From: Olleya aquimaris
Lineage (GTDB): Bacteria > Bacteroidota > Bacteroidia > Flavobacteriales > Flavobacteriaceae
Assembly: GCF_003259525.1 (NCBI RefSeq)
Contig: NZ_QLLO01000004.1
Span: 62,001-126,000, forward strand
DNA length: 64,000 nt
Direction of reading: 5' to 3'
Position numbers and translations under genes: made by a program. The notes beneath the pieces were generated by a model. That model was given only the letters and a program-made list of their open reading frames with translations. It was not told where the DNA came from and ran no database searches. The number at the start of each line of letters is the position of its first letter. The first letter of the stretch is position 1. Positions 60,340 through 64,000 of this stretch are shown here, in pieces.

Positions 60340-63096
60340 ATGGATAAATATTCCTTTTTAAACGCAGCACATACAGCATACTTTGCTGATTTATACGAAC
60401 AATACTTAAAAAATCCTGACTCTGTAGAGCCTAGTTGGAGAGCCTTTTTTCAAGGTTACGACTTTGGTAGCGAAACCTATGGTATGGATGGCGAAATTGT
60501 AGAAGGTGTTTCTACTCAAATTCCAGAGCATGTTCAAAAAGAATTTCAAGTAGTAAAATTAATAGACGGTTACAGAAACAGAGGACATTTGTTTACCAAA
60601 ACCAATCCTGTTAGAGAGCGTCGTAAGTACGAGCCTACTCTAGATATTGAGAATTTTGGATTATCTCAATCTGATTTAGATACCACTTTTAATGCTGGAG
60701 AAATCTTAGGTATAGGTGCTAATACTTTACGCGAAATACTAAAACACTTAAACAGCATTTATTGTGATGCTATTGGTGTGGAGTATATGTATATAAGAAA
60801 ACCTGAAGAAATACAATGGATTCAAAATAAATTGAATATTAATGATAATCAACCTAACTTTTCAGCAGAACAGAAAAAACATATTCTAAAAAAACTTAAC
60901 GAAGCTGTTTCTTTTGAAAGCTTTTTACATACTAAATATGTTGGGCAAAAACGCTTTTCGCTTGAAGGTGGAGAATCTTTAATTCCAGGTTTAGATGCAG
61001 TTATTGAAAAAGCTGCAGAACTGGGTGTGCAAGAGTTTGTTATGGGAATGGCACATAGAGGTCGTTTAAGCACTTTAACAAACATATTTGGTAAGTCAGC
61101 AAAAGACATTTTTAGCGAGTTTGATGGTAAAGATTATGAACAGGAAGTTTTTGATGGAGATGTTAAATATCACCTAGGATGGACTAGTAATCGTCAAACA
61201 GATACGGGTAAAAAAATTAATTTAAGTATCGCGCCAAACCCTTCGCATTTAGAAACTGTTGGAGCAGTAGTAGAAGGTATTGTAAGAGCAAAACAAGACA
61301 CATCTTATAGTGATAATTTTAGTAAAGTATTGCCAATTGTAGTCCATGGTGATGCAGCAATAGCTGGTCAAGGATTGGTTTATGAGGTCATACAAATGGC
61401 ACAATTAGACGGTTATAAAACAAATGGTACAATCCACGTTGTGGTAAATAATCAAGTTGGATTTACAACTAATTATCTAGATGCAAGATCAAGTACCTAT
61501 TGTACAGATATTGGAAAAGTAACATTGTCCCCTGTATTACATGTTAATGCAGATGATGCCGAAGCTGTAGTGCATGCTATGTTGTTTGCTTTAGATTTTA
61601 GAATGAATTTTAAACGTGACGTATTTATAGATCTTTTAGGATACAGAAAATACGGTCATAATGAAGGTGACGAGCCAAGATTTACACAACCAAAATTATA
61701 TAAAGCAATTGCTAAACATGCCAATCCAAGAGATATCTATGCTGAAAAATTAATAGCTCAAGGTATCATTGATAAAGGGTTTGTTAAACAATTAGAACAA
61801 GACTATAAAGCTAGTTTAGAAGAAAAACTGGAAGATTCTAGAAAAGAAGATAAAACAGTGATTACTGCTTTTATGGAAGAAGAGTGGAAAGATTTTTCAC
61901 AAGTAGATGAAACCCAAATGATGCAACCAGTAGACACAACAACGTCTACTAAAAAGCTTGAAGAAATCACTAAAGTGATAGCTAATCTTCCAAAAGACAA
62001 AAAATTTATTCGTAAAATAGAACGTCTAATTAACGATCGTCAAACAATGTTTGACGAAAACCGATTAGACTGGGCTATGGCAGAGCATTTAGCATACGGA
62101 ACCCTTTTAGACGAAGGTTACAACGTACGTATATCTGGTCAAGATGTAGAGCGTGGAACTTTCTCTCACAGACACGCAGTAGTAAAAGTAGAAGATAGTG
62201 AGGAAGAAATTGTATTACTAAACCAAATTAACGATAAGCAAGGTAAATTTTACATTTACAATTCTTTACTTTCAGAATACGGAGTTGTAGGTTTTGATTA
62301 TGGTTACGCTATGGCTAGCCCAAATACTTTAACCATTTGGGAAGCTCAATTTGGAGATTTTAGTAATGGTGCACAAATCATGCTAGATCAATATATTTCA
62401 GCAGGAGAAGATAAGTGGAAAACCCAAAACGGATTAGTTATGTTACTACCTCATGGTTATGAAGGTCAAGGTGCAGAACACTCCTCAGCACGTATGGAAC
62501 GTTATTTACAATTATGTGCAAAAGACAATATGTTTGTTACAGATTGTACAACTCCAGCTAATATGTTTCATTTGTTAAGACGTCAAATGAAATCTAAATA
62601 CCGTAAACCACTAATTGTATTTACACCTAAAAGCTTATTGCGTCATCCAAAGTGTGTGAGTACTGTAGAAGAGTTTGCAAATGGAAGTTTCCAAACTTTA
62701 ATAGATGATTCTGCTGTAAAAGCAGATAAAGTAAAAACTTTAGTATTTTTAACAGGAAAGTTTTATTACGATTTAGACGAAGAACGCGAAAATTTAAAGC
62801 GTGACGATGTTGCATTAGTTAGAATAGAACAATTATTCCCATTACCAATTAAAGAAATTAAAGCGGTATTAAACAAATATAAAAACGCAGAAGATATTGT
62901 TTGGGCACAAGAAGAACCACGTAATATGGGAGCTTATAGTCATATGTTAATGCATCTTGATGAGGCAAAAACATTTAGGTTAGCATCCAGACGACCATAT
63001 GGTGCACCAGCAGCAGGTAGCTCAGTACGTTCTAAAAAGCGTCATAAAGAAGTAATAGATTACGTGTTTGATAAAACAAAAAATAATCAGCGATAA
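60340..63096 (+). CDS. sucA: 2-oxoglutarate dehydrogenase E1 component
   Basis: 918 residues. Thiamine-dependent decarboxylase subunit of the TCA-cycle 2-oxoglutarate dehydrogenase complex. Family parts: N-terminal NAAHTAYFADLYEQYLKNP, KRFSLEGGESLIPGLDA, GMAHRGRLSTL, HGDAAIAGQGLVYE (ThDP/Mg), NNQVGFTTN, HNEGDEPRFTQP, SGQDVERGTFSHRHA and MLLPHGYEGQGAEHSSARME. Start MDKYSFLNAAHTAY is at the expected place, 39 bases after a perfect -7 box. It is followed after 17 bases by a small secreted-protein gene and then sucB. Confidence 0.96.
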   Translation: MDKYSFLNAAHTAYFADLYEQYLKNPDSVEPSWRAFFQGYDFGSETYGMDGEIVEGVSTQIPEHVQKEFQVVKLIDGYRNRGHLFTKTNPVRERRKYEPTLDIENFGLSQSDLDTTFNAGEILGIGANTLREILKHLNSIYCDAIGVEYMYIRKPEEIQWIQNKLNINDNQPNFSAEQKKHILKKLNEAVSFESFLHTKYVGQKRFSLEGGESLIPGLDAVIEKAAELGVQEFVMGMAHRGRLSTLTNIFGKSAKDIFSEFDGKDYEQEVFDGDVKYHLGWTSNRQTDTGKKINLSIAPNPSHLETVGAVVEGIVRAKQDTSYSDNFSKVLPIVVHGDAAIAGQGLVYEVIQMAQLDGYKTNGTIHVVVNNQVGFTTNYLDARSSTYCTDIGKVTLSPVLHVNADDAEAVVHAMLFALDFRMNFKRDVFIDLLGYRKYGHNEGDEPRFTQPKLYKAIAKHANPRDIYAEKLIAQGIIDKGFVKQLEQDYKASLEEKLEDSRKEDKTVITAFMEEEWKDFSQVDETQMMQPVDTTTSTKKLEEITKVIANLPKDKKFIRKIERLINDRQTMFDENRLDWAMAEHLAYGTLLDEGYNVRISGQDVERGTFSHRHAVVKVEDSEEEIVLLNQINDKQGKFYIYNSLLSEYGVVGFDYGYAMASPNTLTIWEAQFGDFSNGAQIMLDQYISAGEDKWKTQNGLVMLLPHGYEGQGAEHSSARMERYLQLCAKDNMFVTDCTTPANMFHLLRRQMKSKYRKPLIVFTPKSLLRHPKCVSTVEEFANGSFQTLIDDSAVKADKVKTLVFLTGKFYYDLDEERENLKRDDVALVRIEQLFPLPIKEIKAVLNKYKNAEDIVWAQEEPRNMGAYSHMLMHLDEAKTFRLASRRPYGAPAAGSSVRSKKRHKEVIDYVFDKTKNNQR

Positions 63097-63113
63097 GCTA
63101 AAATTTTCATACT

Positions 63114-63494
63114 ATGAAAAAACTACTAATAGTTATAACTATAACGTTTTTAAGTGTTTCTTTTGGATTTGCTCAAGAACAAGATTCGTATAAAACTGTA
63201 GCGTCTACTTTTCAAAAGTATTTTAATAATGGCGATGTAGAAGGTATTTATAATATGTTTGACGAAAATTTCAAACAAGTTTTAACTTTAGAAAAAACCA
63301 AAGCTTACTTTAATGATCATATTAATATGGACGCTTTAGGCAAAATTAAATCTATTGTATATAAAGACACTGTAAGAACAGCCCATAATTATACAGTAAC
63401 TTTTGAAAACGGAGTGTACAACGCCTTTTTTATGTTAGGAGACGGTAATAAACTGCAAAGTTTTCAAATGGATCAAATAACAAACAAACAATAA
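63114..63494 (+). CDS. DUF3887-like small secreted protein
   Basis: 126 residues. Signal peptide (MKKLLIVITITFLSVSFGFAQ), then a cystatin/NTF2-like small domain with ASTFQKYFNNGDVEGIYNMF, FDENFKQVLTLEKTKAYFND and HNYTVTFENGVYNAFFMLG. Unknown function, probably periplasmic. It is placed between sucA (17 bases) and sucB (26 bases) on the same strand, an unusual guest in an otherwise metabolic operon. Confidence 0.83.
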   Translation: MKKLLIVITITFLSVSFGFAQEQDSYKTVASTFQKYFNNGDVEGIYNMFDENFKQVLTLEKTKAYFNDHINMDALGKIKSIVYKDTVRTAHNYTVTFENGVYNAFFMLGDGNKLQSFQMDQITNKQ

Positions 63495-63520
63495 CACACA
63501 CAAAATAAAATTACATTACG

Positions 63521-64000
63521 ATGATTTTAGAAATGAAAGTGCCTTCTCCAGGCGAATCTATCACAGAAGTTGAAATAGCAGAATGGTTAGTTCAAGATGG
63601 TGATTATGTAGAAAAAGACCAAGCTATTGCAGAGGTAGATAGTGATAAAGCAACTTTAGAATTACCAGCAGAAGCTAGCGGTATAATTACGCTTAAAGCG
63701 GAAGAAGGTGATGCAGTAGCAGTTGGACAAGTGGTTTGTTTAATTGATACAAGTGCAGAAGCACCAGCAAGTAGTACCTATGAAGGTGGTGATGAAGGTG
63801 GAAATACTGATGCTGAACAAGATTTAGCCAAAGATCAAAAAGCAACTCCAAATAAGGAGAATCATGAGAAAGCTCCAAATCCTGCACAAAAAACATATGC
63901 TTCAGGTGTTGCAAGTCCAGCAGCTAAAAAAATATTAGCTGAAAAAAATATGGAATCTTCATCGGTTTCTGGAACAGGAAAAGATGGTCGTATCACAAAA
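63521..64000 (+). CDS. sucB: Dihydrolipoyllysine succinyltransferase E2, partial (3' end outside window)
   Basis: The first 160 codons are present. Lipoyl domain (about 1-78) with KVPSPGESITEVEIAEWL, and the lipoyl-lysine in VDSDKATLE (Lys about 43). A charged linker (about 80-120, EGGDEGGNTDAEQD) follows, and then the E3-binding domain with ASPAAKKILAEKN and GTGKDGRIT at the window edge. Second core enzyme of the 2-oxoglutarate dehydrogenase complex. The catalytic domain is beyond the window. Confidence 0.94.
   Translation, partial: MILEMKVPSPGESITEVEIAEWLVQDGDYVEKDQAIAEVDSDKATLELPAEASGIITLKAEEGDAVAVGQVVCLIDTSAEAPASSTYEGGDEGGNTDAEQDLAKDQKATPNKENHEKAPNPAQKTYASGVASPAAKKILAEKNMESSSVSGTGKDGRITK

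Noticed and set aside
1-64000. CRISPR arrays, insertion sequences, prophage or integron features
   Set aside because: No short regularly spaced repeat array, transposase, integrase or phage structural gene was seen; the tandem repeats found are coding (thrombospondin-3) or short promoter repeats.

Overview
The window is AT-rich chromosomal DNA from a member of the Bacteroidota, almost certainly a marine-type Flavobacteriaceae. The evidence is two proteins with type IX secretion (T9SS) sorting domains, a TonB-dependent receptor with an N-terminal carboxypeptidase-like domain, LytS/LytTR signalling, a ribonucleotide reductase whose ATP-cone sits on the radical subunit, a Sec-type (clade II) nitrous oxide reductase, and many gene starts preceded by the flavobacterial -7 box TAnnTTTG instead of a Shine-Dalgarno sequence. 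Genus cannot be fixed from the sequence alone. No insertion sequence, prophage, integrase or CRISPR array was seen. The layout is that of a core chromosome with a few accessory modules.

Left part (1-21.4 kb): the 3' end of a secreted reprolysin-like peptidase; pth, rplY and prs; tRNA-Leu(CAA); manA followed by a LacI-type regulator; a HupE/UreJ-like membrane protein; dCMP deaminase and an S41 protease; MarC with a small membrane protein and a short FAD protein; a DUF3109 cysteine protein; a LytTR/LytS pair; a 743-base gene-free regulatory stretch; nrdB-nrdA; an OmpA lipoprotein; a DUF6503-like protein; a chromate transporter.

Phosphate-type block (21.4-31.3 kb): a PiT transporter with a PhoU-like tail, an OprO/P-type porin, a small MORN-type secreted protein, a beta-helix lipoprotein and a TonB-dependent receptor, then dgt. 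The intergenic regions here carry AATGTT units, mostly repeated every 11 bp, which is the spacing of PhoB/PhoP-type sites. I infer a shared phosphate-responsive control.

Middle (31.4-51.3 kb): a 1327-residue T9SS beta-propeller protein with a lipoprotein partner; dxs; two related cysteine lipoproteins; tadA; a CLC chloride-channel protein lacking the gating glutamate; aspS; a TetR-TolC-adaptor-RND efflux operon with a candidate TetR operator; a polyprenyl diphosphate synthase.

Nitrous oxide block (51.3-59.6 kb): an Rrf2 regulator with three clustered cysteines faces a ten-gene leftward operon (cytochrome c, fasciclin lipoprotein, nosZ, membrane protein, nosL, small cupin, nosD, nosF, nosY, lipoprotein). 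The operon promoter carries a perfect palindrome (core GGATAAATTTATCC), an FNR-like site placed near -41.5 and a perfect -7 box. Nearly the same palindrome lies in the Rrf2 gene's own promoter, so regulator and target can be linked from sequence alone. No other denitrification gene is present in the window.

Right end (59.6-64 kb): an outer-membrane beta-barrel-like protein, sucA, a small DUF3887-like secreted protein, and the first 160 codons of sucB, cut by the window end.
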